DNA of 64,000 nucleotides from assembly GCA_016711125.1 (NCBI GenBank), contig JADJTQ010000003.1, positions 310,001 through 374,000 of the forward strand, given 5' to 3'. Below are positions 18,056 through 27,772 of this stretch, piece after piece (the first letter of the stretch is position 1; each line of letters starts with the position of its first letter). The notes under the pieces were generated by a model. The model was given only the letters and a program-made list of their open reading frames with translations. It searched no databases and was not told the origin of the DNA. The DNA comes from Saprospiraceae bacterium (GTDB taxonomy: Bacteria; Bacteroidota; Bacteroidia; Chitinophagales; Saprospiraceae). A program made the translations under genes and the position numbers.

Positions 18056-19543
18056 ATGAAGGCATCTCTCATTACCATCTTCGCGTTAATTTCCTCGTTT
18101 GCAATATCACAAAACCTGGAAGTAGAAGGTAAGGCAAAAATTAATCAATTCGATCGGGATGATCTTGCTGACAGTGTCATTGTCAAAGTACAGGATGGAA
18201 CCCTTGGCATCCGATTGGCTTCAACTTTGAATGAATTTCAGGTGATTTCAATATCTAATGACACAATATATTTGTCTGGTGGTGGATTTGTTAAGCTCCC
18301 ACCTGATGGAGCTGCCGGCTGGATAATGAAAAACGACACTACTTCGACACTCAAGAATGTGGTGATAGGAAGTAAATCTGTTGATGGAAACTTGGAGGTC
18401 AGGGGAGAGACGAAACTCCAAGGATTGGTGGCTATATCTGACTCCTATGATACATCATCAATTTATATTGGCATTAATGCAGGAATAAACGCCCCTGCAT
18501 ATTATTCCCAAAACACAATCGTGGGCACAGATGCAGGCAGAATGAGCTACTGGGGCCTGGCTAATTCGTTTTTTGGATATAAGTCTGGAGAATTAAATAC
18601 AACTGGAGGTTCGAATTCATTCTTTGGTTTCCTTTCTGGTCTCGGGAACAGCACCGGTTACAACAATAGCTTCTTTGGTTCTGCAGCTGGTTCTAATAAC
18701 ACCACAGGCACATCTAATTCTTGTTTTGGCAATTCAGCAGGATATTCTTTAGTTTCTGGTTTTGATAATTCGTTTTTTGGTTATCAGGCAGGTCTAAATA
18801 CAAACTATGGCAGGTATAACTCATTTTTAGGAAATGGTGCCGGTGCTGGAAATACCACTGGATCACATAATTCATTTGTTGGTAGCGGCAGTGGTGTAGG
18901 GAATTCAACGGGTAGTTATAGTGTAAGTATTGGAAATGCATCTGGCTATGGTAGTAATGGCAGCTACAATACCTTTTTAGGGGCCCATGCAGGATACTTT
19001 AATGAAACGGGCAATAATCTTATTTGCATAGGCTGGTATTCTCAGCCTTCTTCAAGTTCAACTTCTAATGAGATTACTCTCGGAAACGACACAACGAATA
19101 CCTTAAGATGCAATGTCAATTATATTACTTCATTGTCAGACCAAAGGGATAAAACTGACATTCAAGACCTAACAACAAGCATCGACTTTATTATGACTCT
19201 TAAACCAAGGCAGTATCGTTGGGATAGACGTGACTGGTACGTTGATAGAAAAACAGATGGGACCAAAAAAGATTCAACATTCACTGCTGGGTTCATCGCT
19301 CAGGAGCTAGATGAAGCTCAAACAACGCAAGAAGTAAAATGGCTGGATTTGGTCCTTAAATCTAATCCTGACAGATTGGAAGCAACTCCAGGTAATTTGT
19401 TTCCTGTGATAGTAAAATCACTCCAGGATTTAAAGCGGGAAAATGATCAGTTGAAAAAAGATAGCAAATTAATGCAAGGCAAAATTGATAACCTCCACTC
19501 GAAGTTTAACGACCTAACGGATCTTGTTAGATCATCGCTATGA
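18056..19543 (+). CDS. Secreted fibre-like protein with S74 autocatalytic chaperone domain
   Basis: This 495-residue protein has a signal peptide (MKASLITIFALISSFAIS). The middle (~145-345) carries about nine ~22-residue repeats with core 'NSFFG..AG..NTTG', a beta-helical fibre pattern. The C-terminus (~360-470) is an intramolecular chaperone of the Peptidase_S74 type ('SDQRDKTDIQDL', 'LKPRQYRWDRRDW', 'AGFIAQELDEA'), ending in a coiled coil. In phage tail spikes this domain trimerises the fibre and then cuts itself off. Here a signal peptide replaces the phage context, so a secreted trimeric surface fibre is likely. No phage genes are nearby. Confidence 0.88.
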   Translation: MKASLITIFALISSFAISQNLEVEGKAKINQFDRDDLADSVIVKVQDGTLGIRLASTLNEFQVISISNDTIYLSGGGFVKLPPDGAAGWIMKNDTTSTLKNVVIGSKSVDGNLEVRGETKLQGLVAISDSYDTSSIYIGINAGINAPAYYSQNTIVGTDAGRMSYWGLANSFFGYKSGELNTTGGSNSFFGFLSGLGNSTGYNNSFFGSAAGSNNTTGTSNSCFGNSAGYSLVSGFDNSFFGYQAGLNTNYGRYNSFLGNGAGAGNTTGSHNSFVGSGSGVGNSTGSYSVSIGNASGYGSNGSYNTFLGAHAGYFNETGNNLICIGWYSQPSSSSTSNEITLGNDTTNTLRCNVNYITSLSDQRDKTDIQDLTTSIDFIMTLKPRQYRWDRRDWYVDRKTDGTKKDSTFTAGFIAQELDEAQTTQEVKWLDLVLKSNPDRLEATPGNLFPVIVKSLQDLKRENDQLKKDSKLMQGKIDNLHSKFNDLTDLVRSSL

Positions 19544-19968
19544 AACCTTTTTGTTAGAAGAGGGAAGAAGATTGAATAATCTACAAATCACTCAAAATTA
19601 CATCGATTTCAATCTCGTCCCATTTGGCTTATAGCTCATAAATACACTTAGTTTATTGAGCCCACCAGAAAAAACAGTCGGCAGTTAGTCCCTTTAGGTA
19701 TCATAAGCTTAAATATGTTGCGCCAAAAAAGAGATCATGTTTGAATTGATCAAGTGGCTGTGTACGCGAATAGAAAAAGCGAATGGCACCTATTTGCTTT
19801 TCCGAGGGTATCCGCAGAACCTTTAAAAAAGCTAGCTTCACCATCGATATGTTCACATGTCACACCTTGAACAAATTGGTAAATGGGCTCCAAAACCTAC
19901 AATTCCCTACGACCCATTTTGTAAAGTAAAAGACACTTTGATATCGGGAAAATTGCGAAATTCATGAC
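19544..19968. other. Intergenic, nothing recognised
   Basis: About 425 bases with no credible reading frame, RNA gene or repeat that I can identify. Confidence 0.4.
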
Positions 19969-20529
19969 ATGAAAATCATAAAAAGCTATTTAATGCTGAC
20001 AACAGCTATCCTATCGATGGCTTTTCTCCAGGCTCAGGACTTTAGAGGGCCTGACACTAGTCCGATGGATATGGCTTACTATCCGGACAATTATGCCCAT
20101 GACCGAAAAACTGACGAGGCAGTACTCATACGCGTGATTTACAGCCGGCCTCAAAAAAAAGATAGAGAAATATTTGGTAAGGTTGTGCCCTATAACAAAG
20201 TTTGGCGCACGGGTGCAAATGAAAATACCGAAATTAAACTATATAGAGACGCCGTGATAGATGGCAAGAAATTGTCTGCCGGCACTTATGCATTATTTAC
20301 CATTCCCGGTGAAAAGGAGTGGACCATCATTTTTAATGCTGACCTGGACTATTGGGGGTCGTATAGCTACCAGTCCGCCCATGATGTCCTGCAAACGAAG
20401 GTGCCTGTGAAAGCACTAAGTGATTCTTTGGAGTATTTTTCGATTGGATTTGAAAAAAATGGATCATCTGGTGCCATCATGAAACTAGGGTGGGATAACA
20501 CGATGATCGAAGTACCTTTTATCTTCTAA
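19969..20529 (+). CDS. DUF2911 secreted protein
   Basis: This 186-residue protein has a signal peptide (MKIIKSYLMLTTAILSMAFLQAQ) and one DUF2911 domain ('VIYSRPQKKDREIFGKVVPY', 'VWRTGANENTEIKL', 'GKKLSAGTYALFTIPGEKEW', 'YWGSYSY'). It is a shorter paralogue of the protein at 13607-14461, lacking the helical C-terminal region. Periplasmic or secreted; function unknown. Confidence 0.88.
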   Translation: MKIIKSYLMLTTAILSMAFLQAQDFRGPDTSPMDMAYYPDNYAHDRKTDEAVLIRVIYSRPQKKDREIFGKVVPYNKVWRTGANENTEIKLYRDAVIDGKKLSAGTYALFTIPGEKEWTIIFNADLDYWGSYSYQSAHDVLQTKVPVKALSDSLEYFSIGFEKNGSSGAIMKLGWDNTMIEVPFIF

Positions 20530-20954
20530 TATTAAAGTTGATTTAATAGCCTGCCTTTTTAAAATTGGAGCCTTTCAGAATCTTGGGTTCTCATTCATGA
20601 AATTTAGGATGATCATTAATTACCCCACATTTTTTGGTTCTAACCTAGATCTACCGGGTTTTGCTGAAATATGTCAGCCACCTGAAGTGAGTCTTGCGTG
20701 GTCGTCAGAGATGCTGGTACGAAGCTTAGACAACGAGTGACGGAGGTTTGTGAGGTTATCCTCGAAAAAGGTTGAGAACGCTGATGCCCTGACTCTAAAT
20801 ACAATTGGTGCCACTTCGTCACGTTGCTAATAGACGAGACGTTAATCAGACAAAACAGGACGCAACCGCTTTTGTCTAATTCAGATTTTATTTCCGTGTG
20901 CGTTTTTTTACTTTCAAATTACCTTCCAGTCAATACCTGAACTGCTTCATACTT
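20530..20954. other. Intergenic, short motif shared with 52.98 kb
   Basis: No gene supported. The 14-mer GGGTTTTGCTGAAA at 20656-20669 recurs at 52978-52991, in another intergenic region. The small minus-frame ORF here matches nothing I know. Confidence 0.35.
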
Positions 20955-22979
20955 TTAAGACCGTCTGGTTATTGATCCTGGGTTGCTTTTATTGCTGTTA
21001 GAAATAGAAATCGGTTTATTGATCTGCTCATACTTTATTTTTGAATCAGAGTGTCGGACATTGCTGGATTTCAACGAATTTTTACTCGTGACCGAGTCCC
21101 TCTGTATTCCTTCGTTACGATTAGAGGAGGTAAAATTCTGATTCGATTCGGAAAAACAAGGAATGATCCGGGCAATAAATTGAGCACCTGTCTGGATTGA
21201 AAAATCAGGTTGTAACGTAATGTTTCCTGCCGATTCAAAAGATATGGAGTCCGGGCTGACTATGGACCCGGTCGATAAAACAGCTTCCGTAGCTGCGTAG
21301 GTATCCTCAATGATGGGCATTCCATTCACATTTAGTGTCAACTCTTCCAGGACATTCACCTGAGCGGCGTGCTGGCAAAAATTGGCATCGGTGACGGTTA
21401 CTTGATAAACGCCCTCCGGTAGACTCACGGTATCCGACGATGAACCTCCTGTCCAGTCGAACGACAGCGGTTGGGCCGCCTGATCCAAAATTGCGGTGAT
21501 CAAACCTTCTGAAAAACAGGTGGCTTTTTTAATGGTGACGACATCGGGATCAAAAGTTGGACAAACATTGGGCCGGACCACAAAGCTCCTGGCAAAAGCG
21601 CCGCCATAGTCTTCCGGGTTTGACCAGTCGCCAAAAGGATTACCATTCCAGTTTATCCAACCTCTTCCAGGAGTAAAAATTTCGACAGTCGATCCCACTG
21701 CAAGCGTGGAATCAAATTCTATAGTCGTAAAGGCGTACGAGCCGGAATCCAGTTGGAGAGGCACCGGAAATTCCAGTACGTAACTTCCAGCACTGTCACT
21801 GCTGTAAAATCTTTGATCGGTTTGTGCAATCAGATTATCCGGAATTCCTCCATTCATATCCCAAACAGCTACGCCAAGTTCCCTTCCGGAATAACCCCGG
21901 GTATAGTATACCAATACCGAACCAACTGACACCGGATGGGGAAAATAATACTCCATTCCGAGAAACCCATTACCGGCTCCGATGCCAAGCGATCCCGAAA
22001 CGTTGCCATTATCTCTGGCATAAACATAATCCGAGACGATCGTCTGGGCTTTAGCAGTATCATTTGACATTTTCTGATCGGTCTCAACCATCTTAGTCAG
22101 GACCTCTATGGAATAACTCCCAGGACTGTCCGGAATAAAAGAGGGAGCCACCAGCTGCGAAGTTGTCGCAAGTGATGCCAGGCTGACAACTGTATCGCTA
22201 TTGGCCTGGTATGCGGGTGACCCATCCTTCAGAACGGTAACCTGAAAATGAACGTTCGAAGCAGCCATAGTTCCATTATTCCGGACTGTTGCCTGAAAAT
22301 TCAGGGGAAAGTCTACAGGCACCGGTATTTGATCATATTCTGTTGGTCTTTCAAAGGAAACTATCTCTACATCGTTTTCAAGGATCTGTTCGACTACTAT
22401 GTCATCAATGAGTAATAGAAATTTATCATTGGAATTATTGTGAAATGCGATGTAGACAGTTTGTCCGGCAAAGGCGTGAAGAGATGCCGAACGACTAGTC
22501 CAGGAGTTATTTTCCATAGCTATGCTGAATAACTGTGTGCCGGCATTCATGGCCATTATGGTGGGGCTTGTGCCAATGCGAACTTCATACCCATCCAGAA
22601 ATGATGGATCGTAAGCTACCGCATTCCACGTTAGCATTCCCTGAGAAGGGATTTGAATGGCCGGCGTGATCATCCAGTCGTCTGCAACACCAGCAGGCGT
22701 ATACCAGGAAGTACTGAATGCGCAGGAGTCGATGACATTAAAATTGAAGTCCTCCCGTCGTTCCCAGGCTTCGTTGACATAAGAGACCGCTCCAGCAGGA
22801 GTGCGATTGTCTACGTTAAACAGCGTCCAACCTGCGGGAAAAGAGTAGGTGCCTGCACCTCCAGCGGTAGGTCCACCCACGTGGTCAAAATCTTCACTAA
22901 AAACAATCTGTGCGTTCGCCGGAACAAAGAAATTCGACATCAGACAGAGAGTCAGACAGGTTTTCCATATACTTTTCAT
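20955..22979 (-). CDS. Secreted adhesin with choice-of-anchor-J and 3-coathanger-like domains
   Basis: This 674-residue protein has a signal peptide (to ~residue 23). Residues ~25-195 are a choice-of-anchor-J/cleaved-adhesin jelly roll ('FSEDFDHVGG', 'FPAGWTLFNVDN', 'DDWMITPAIQIPSQGMLTW', 'LLIDDIVVEQI'). Residues ~200-310 form a CARDB-like Ig domain ('NFQATVRNNGTMAASNVHF'). A lectin-like stretch follows, then a SprB-like segment (~480-545: 'CFSEGLITAILDQAAQPLSFDWTGG'-type). A short 3-coathanger-like segment reads 'ITLQPDFSIQTGAQFIARI'. The tail is Ser/Asn/Lys-rich and lacks a classical type IX CTD. Most likely an exported adhesin or surface protein. Confidence 0.8.
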   Translation of the reverse strand: MKSIWKTCLTLCLMSNFFVPANAQIVFSEDFDHVGGPTAGGAGTYSFPAGWTLFNVDNRTPAGAVSYVNEAWERREDFNFNVIDSCAFSTSWYTPAGVADDWMITPAIQIPSQGMLTWNAVAYDPSFLDGYEVRIGTSPTIMAMNAGTQLFSIAMENNSWTSRSASLHAFAGQTVYIAFHNNSNDKFLLLIDDIVVEQILENDVEIVSFERPTEYDQIPVPVDFPLNFQATVRNNGTMAASNVHFQVTVLKDGSPAYQANSDTVVSLASLATTSQLVAPSFIPDSPGSYSIEVLTKMVETDQKMSNDTAKAQTIVSDYVYARDNGNVSGSLGIGAGNGFLGMEYYFPHPVSVGSVLVYYTRGYSGRELGVAVWDMNGGIPDNLIAQTDQRFYSSDSAGSYVLEFPVPLQLDSGSYAFTTIEFDSTLAVGSTVEIFTPGRGWINWNGNPFGDWSNPEDYGGAFARSFVVRPNVCPTFDPDVVTIKKATCFSEGLITAILDQAAQPLSFDWTGGSSSDTVSLPEGVYQVTVTDANFCQHAAQVNVLEELTLNVNGMPIIEDTYAATEAVLSTGSIVSPDSISFESAGNITLQPDFSIQTGAQFIARIIPCFSESNQNFTSSNRNEGIQRDSVTSKNSLKSSNVRHSDSKIKYEQINKPISISNSNKSNPGSITRRS

Positions 22980-23974
22980 AGAGATTGATATAATGACATT
23001 TTGTTATTCAAATCAGGGGTTGTTAAACTAATTTCAAATTTCATTCACCTTCATGATTCAGCACCGAGAGCAGGCCACCCGAATATGTTGCATAAAGACC
23101 GGTCTTAGTAGTGTCTGCTATAGTGGTGAATTGGGTAACCAGCAGGAGGTGATGGTCTCTGGTCATTGGGTCATAGCTTCTCCACATTTCAGAATATGCT
23201 CGCGTACATCTCCCTTGCCATCTCCGGTATGGAAGCGTACCTTTTTAAGCTTGAGCAAATTGGTTAAAGGTATTTCTAAAGTGGTCGGTCCGTTCAGCAA
23301 AAAACAAAAAAAGATCCCAAAAAGTAATCTGCTGGAACAACTTAACATCTTACGGAATTAACTTCGAAGATAAAGAATTTACCAATGAACACATTTGATT
23401 TTCTTAAGCCAAATAGACTTTTTTTAACAGAATAAAAATCAGAATATGTAGGATGTCGCGAAATATTAAATGGCAATATCGCCTTCCGGGTAATAAATAT
23501 TCAAAGGAGTTTCCTCCCGTTAATTGATCACAACTGAGGATTGAGAGATAGTCCGGAACAAAGCAAATCTCTTAAATTTTGAAACGTCTTTTCTTAGCCC
23601 CTCAGATCCTCCTTTCATGTGCTGGCTGTTCGTGCTTTTTAGCAAGATAGCAAACCAAGGTTGGGCGCAAGGTAAGTTCCATCTATGCCGTTCATGGTCT
23701 GTATATCATCAAATTGAACAAAGAAAGAAAAGGGAGCCTTCATGCGTGAAAAAAAAGGTCCAAAATGCTCTCCAGCTGATTCGAAGTTGATCCGATTCAA
23801 CCTGAGTGGGTTCTGGATGCATGGAGCTTATGATTGGTCAATGATAAAGGGCAATCTTTGCGTCGACCAGCAGGCTTAATACGATCTTGGAGAAGTACTT
23901 CTTCGCAGTTATTGGTCGTTTTGGTCGCCACTTTTCTACCAATATTTCCGTATCTTCAAGAAAAATCACAACTC
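22980..23974. other. Intergenic, ~1 kb, nothing firm
   Basis: Short frames exist (e.g. 23053-23361 plus, 23163-23348 minus) but neither has family resemblance, a ribosome site or credible composition. No repeat or RNA recognised. Confidence 0.35.
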
Positions 23975-24619
23975 ATGGTTAAGCAACTACTTGTCTACAC
24001 TTTCATTCTGGCCTTCTCAGCATTCTCAACCCTCATAGCCCAAAATGCGATGAGCTTTTTTATCACCAGCACCGGACCAGTTAATGGTGCCGATCTCGGT
24101 GGTCTCGATGGTGCTGACCGGCATTGCCAGAGTCTGGCCGAAGCAGTCGGTGCCGGAGATCGAACCTGGCATGCCTATCTAAGCGCCGCTGCTTCAGGAG
24201 ATAAATCTGCCGTTAATGCTCGTGACCGGATTGGCAACGGACCCTGGTATAATGCTAAAGGCGTCATGGTGGCCAAAAATGTCGATGATCTGCATAGTGA
24301 TAATAATATGCTGAGCAAAGAAAACTCAATTAATGAAAAAGGCCAGGTGGTGAATGGCAGGGGTGATCAACCCAATATGCATGATATTCTGACCGGATCT
24401 CAACTCGATGGCACTGCTTTTACTCTTGGTGGCGACCATACTTGCATGAACTGGACCAGCAGTGATGAAGGAAGCGCTCAAGTAGGGCATCACGACCGTA
24501 CAGGGGGAGGTGATAATCCGACATCCTGGAATTCTGCTCACGGATCCAGCGGATGCAGTCAGGCTAATTTGCAAGGTACCGGAGGCAATGGACTGTATTA
24601 TTGTTTTGTGGTGAATTAA
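23975..24619 (+). CDS. Secreted lectin-like (endostatin-fold) protein
   Basis: ATG 23975 gives a signal peptide (MVKQLLVYTFILAFSAFSTLIAQ); the longer upstream extension is not signal-like. The ~190-residue mature protein has 'FFITSTGPVNGADLGGLDGADRHCQSLA', split here as FFITSTGP and GADLGGLDGADRHCQ, then 'RTWHAYLSAAA', 'RIGNGPWYNAKGV', 'HTCMNWTSS', 'GHHDRTGGG', 'WNSAHGSSGC' and 'GGNGLYYCF'. These features match bacterial secreted proteins with an endostatin/C-type-lectin-like fold. Four cysteines are positioned for disulfides. It is 28 bases from the next gene and may be co-transcribed with it. Confidence 0.8.
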   Translation: MVKQLLVYTFILAFSAFSTLIAQNAMSFFITSTGPVNGADLGGLDGADRHCQSLAEAVGAGDRTWHAYLSAAASGDKSAVNARDRIGNGPWYNAKGVMVAKNVDDLHSDNNMLSKENSINEKGQVVNGRGDQPNMHDILTGSQLDGTAFTLGGDHTCMNWTSSDEGSAQVGHHDRTGGGDNPTSWNSAHGSSGCSQANLQGTGGNGLYYCFVVN

Positions 24620-24647
24620 GCCGGGTCTTAGCTTATTACATTGAAGC

Positions 24648-27026
24648 ATGCTTGTTTTAAAATCACTCACCCGGCTCTCAATAATATGTTGTTTGGTCCT
24701 TATATGTGCAGTCTGTTTTGGACAATTACCGACCGTAATCCTCAGAACCCAGGCTGAAGTTGATAATTACCCATTGCAGTATTCAAATGCAGACTCGATT
24801 TACAGTTTGAAAATCGGATATGATTTTTATGAAGGGGAGACTTCAAAAACCAAAAATCTAGATAGTCTCTATGCCATTAAATATGTAAGTCGCGAGCTAA
24901 GAATTGAATATAATGATTCCCTTGTATCTCTGGCTGGGTTAGAAAACCTATCATTAGTTGGCAGACATATTTGGATTAGCAATAACAAGAGTTTAGCGTC
25001 TCTGGATGGATTAAGTGGGTTGGATTCAGTGGGTGCTTTTATAAGTATTTACAAAAATCAGGTTTTAACATCATGTGCGACTGATTTGATCTGTCAAATT
25101 CTAATAGACCATCCCACAGACATTTATTCCTTGGAAAATGGTATTGGTTGTTCAGGACCTGATGAAATTGCATCATCATGTGGGGTAGCTTTTGATTGTC
25201 CTCCGGGAATTACTTTCAGTTCACAAACGAAGATCGACCAGTTTCCTGCACTATATCCAGGTTGCCGTGAAATTCCTGGTAATGTCTATATTTTCGGTGA
25301 AAGTAGTCCTGTAATGAAATTGGACAGTCTGCTCAATATCAAGTTGATTGGTGGAGATCTAAATATTTGGAACAATCATGCTTTGTTAAATTTATCCGGG
25401 TTAGATTCCCTAACCATGATTGAGGGTCGATTTGATTTAAATAACAATGATGGATTAAAGACATTGAACGGTCTTGACAATCTGCACTATTGTGGGACAG
25501 GATTAAACATCACCAATAATGATTCACTAGAAAACCTAATGGGACTGGAGAGCATCGTGCGAGTTGGAGGGAATCTTGATGTCAACTCAAATAAGAGGAT
25601 TAAAACCCTGGTGGGATTGTCTAATGTCAGATTCTGTTCAGGCCTGTCTGTTCGATTAAATGATTCTCTTACTGAGTTTAATGGACTCAACAAACTGGAT
25701 TCGACTCAATACAGTCTTCAAGTCTTTTCTAATCCATTGTTAACCGAATTCAATGGATTAAATCACTCGAAACATATAGGTTGCGATCCTTCAACTGACA
25801 TTAATTCTCTTGCTGGTTTAGACTCACTAAGAACGGTTGGAAAAGAACTGAGAATTTACGAATCTGGTCTTAATGACTTTACCGAACTGCCTTTAATAGA
25901 CTCAATCGGCGCACTCTACGTTAGAGGTTGTGATAGTTTAAGAAACTTTCGGGGGTTAGAAAAAATTGAACATATAGCTGGTCGGGTGTATTGTGAATAC
26001 AGCGATTCCTTATCTGATTTTGAAGGATTAGAAAGTTTGAAGTCGCTGGGAATTATGGACCTTAGAACTAACAATAATCTCTTTAATTTCCTTGGATTAG
26101 ATTCACTGGTCAGAATCGAGCAAGAATTTTACATTTCTTTTAATGCTAATTTTCAAAGTTTTTCCGGGTTGAATTCTTTAACCTCAATTGGTGGTGATCT
26201 TACCGTTCGGGTTAGTAACTCATTCAATAGTTTTGTAGGATTGGATTCTCTCAAAATGATTGGCGGTGACTTTGAAATGAATTTTACAGGACCGATAACC
26301 AACTTCAACCACCTTGCAAATCTACATGAAATTCATGGTGACATGACTGTTAGATTGACATCAGTCAGGGACTTCACTGGCCTGGATAGTCTTGAATACA
26401 TCGGAGGTAGTTTAGTGGTAAAAGACAATCAGTCTTTGACCTCATTCGCAGGATTAAATGAACTATATGTTATTGGGAAGAATTTTTCCATTGTGAACAA
26501 TGATTCGCTGATTTGCATGGATGGTTTACCTAAATTGGATAGTATTGGCGAGGAGTTAGGAATTGGCGTGAACGATAGGTTAACAAAGATTGTTGGCCTC
26601 GAAGAATTGAAATATATTTCTACACTTAACCTTCAACTAAATCCCCAATTGTCAGCATGCTCAATAACATCTTTCTGCAATTTTATCAACGTGAATGTTC
26701 CTCCCAGCTATTACATTTCAGATAATTCAACCGGGTGTAACTCGGATTTGGAAATCCTGGCTGCTTGCAAATCTTGTCCCTGTGTTTTGACTCAGGAAAA
26801 TGCATGGACAGGTATAGCTAATGATGGTAGATGGCATAATCAATTTAACTGGAGTCAGCAGTCAATTCCAGATCCTTGTGATTTAGTCGAAATCGAAATA
26901 GCTGGTGCCCCAATCGTACTTGAGCAAAATCGAACAGCCGAATGTTTTACTCTTTCCATTGCTGAAGGGATCACTCTGGTGCAGGAGCAGGGTTCGGTAT
27001 TGGTCGTGAAATGTGCCGATCAATAG
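24648..27026 (+). CDS. Secreted Receptor-L/leucine-rich-repeat-like protein
   Basis: This 792-residue protein has a signal peptide. From ~70 to ~690 it carries some twenty solenoid units of ~22-25 residues with core 'L.GL..L..VGG.L.I..N.SL', resembling the Receptor L-domain/LRR solenoid. Cysteine-rich caps appear near 160-175 ('CATDLICQILIDHP') and 680-715. The final ~80 residues ('WTGIANDGRWHNQFNWSQ', 'PDPCDLVEIEI') form a small beta domain seen at the C-termini of other Bacteroidota surface proteins. Probably surface-exposed and used in binding. It follows the lectin-like gene by 28 bases. Confidence 0.82.
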   Translation: MLVLKSLTRLSIICCLVLICAVCFGQLPTVILRTQAEVDNYPLQYSNADSIYSLKIGYDFYEGETSKTKNLDSLYAIKYVSRELRIEYNDSLVSLAGLENLSLVGRHIWISNNKSLASLDGLSGLDSVGAFISIYKNQVLTSCATDLICQILIDHPTDIYSLENGIGCSGPDEIASSCGVAFDCPPGITFSSQTKIDQFPALYPGCREIPGNVYIFGESSPVMKLDSLLNIKLIGGDLNIWNNHALLNLSGLDSLTMIEGRFDLNNNDGLKTLNGLDNLHYCGTGLNITNNDSLENLMGLESIVRVGGNLDVNSNKRIKTLVGLSNVRFCSGLSVRLNDSLTEFNGLNKLDSTQYSLQVFSNPLLTEFNGLNHSKHIGCDPSTDINSLAGLDSLRTVGKELRIYESGLNDFTELPLIDSIGALYVRGCDSLRNFRGLEKIEHIAGRVYCEYSDSLSDFEGLESLKSLGIMDLRTNNNLFNFLGLDSLVRIEQEFYISFNANFQSFSGLNSLTSIGGDLTVRVSNSFNSFVGLDSLKMIGGDFEMNFTGPITNFNHLANLHEIHGDMTVRLTSVRDFTGLDSLEYIGGSLVVKDNQSLTSFAGLNELYVIGKNFSIVNNDSLICMDGLPKLDSIGEELGIGVNDRLTKIVGLEELKYISTLNLQLNPQLSACSITSFCNFINVNVPPSYYISDNSTGCNSDLEILAACKSCPCVLTQENAWTGIANDGRWHNQFNWSQQSIPDPCDLVEIEIAGAPIVLEQNRTAECFTLSIAEGITLVQEQGSVLVVKCADQ

Positions 27027-27285
27027 GAATTTGACCGCCCTGCTCTGTCGATGCACAATTAATAAAAGTTAAATTTTGGTAATCGCGTCTTTTATAAATT
27101 AAAATGCTATTCCCGCAAGCCTCGTTAATATACATTTGAGGCTAAAAGTGAAGAATCATTTACTACGCATTTTATCATCCCATGCAAGAGGTACTTGGTT
27201 CCCCGTCCAAATACTAACAGCCACCAAAGACCTCAATGATTGTCAAAGTATGCTTGTCTTTTAAATTCGATAGCATGATAAAGAC

Positions 27286-27597
27286 TTAATAAACTGGCTG
27301 GTAGCCATGTTCCGTAAGGACCGATACGACCATTGCAATCGTCGAAAGGGTGGATGCTTGCGAAATCAAGATGTACAATGGCAGCTCTCCCCATTGCATG
27401 GAAAATGGCCGTGGTCTGTTGGGTGCGGTTTGATTAAAGCAGGAGATGAAAATTTGCATTTCCACCGGCACTCGAGCGGAGCGTGGTGCTTCAAAATGTA
27501 CTACTTCATTTCCCTCGGATCTGAAGATCGCCTGCATTAGCCTGGTGCCTTTTCTCGATTGTCCTTTATAACATTCGAATGTGATAGCTGCAAAACC
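27286..27597 (-). pseudogene. Fic-domain protein remnant
   Basis: The minus strand holds a fragment of a Fic (AMP-transferase) protein. One frame reads 'GNEVVHFEAPRSARVPVEMQ' then 'FISCFNQTAP', the segment that precedes the Fic core in Fic/DUF4172-type proteins. In a different frame, 'AAIVHLDFASIHPFDDCNGRIG' (split: AAIVHLDFASI / HPFDDCNGRIG, 27320-27352) is the catalytic motif HPFxxGNGRxxR with Gly changed to Cys and the final Arg to Pro. A frameshift lies between them (about 27371-27430), an in-frame stop upstream near 27600, and the C-terminal half is missing. This is decay, not a sequencing artefact alone. Confidence 0.75.
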
Positions 27598-27772
27598 TCA
27601 CCATATCTATGGTATAAAACATGTAAAATTACTGAATACGTGATTCCTTCGGTCAGGTTCACCGAAAATAGATCAAAACACATTAATCATCAGTCAGGTG
27701 AAAGGGAATGCCTATCTTCAAAGACGCGAATTATTGGTCAATCATTCTTAACAAATAAACTAGAAATACATC

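Noticed and set aside
20640..20822. 60-codon minus-strand ORF
   Set aside because: No ribosome site, family match or coding character; it overlaps a short dispersed motif.
23053..23361. 102-codon plus-strand ORF after the adhesin gene
   Set aside because: Composition and sequence are not protein-like, and an equally poor ORF overlaps on the other strand.
27307..27540. 77-codon plus-strand ORF
   Set aside because: It is the antisense shadow of the Fic remnant, which explains the conserved sequence on the minus strand.
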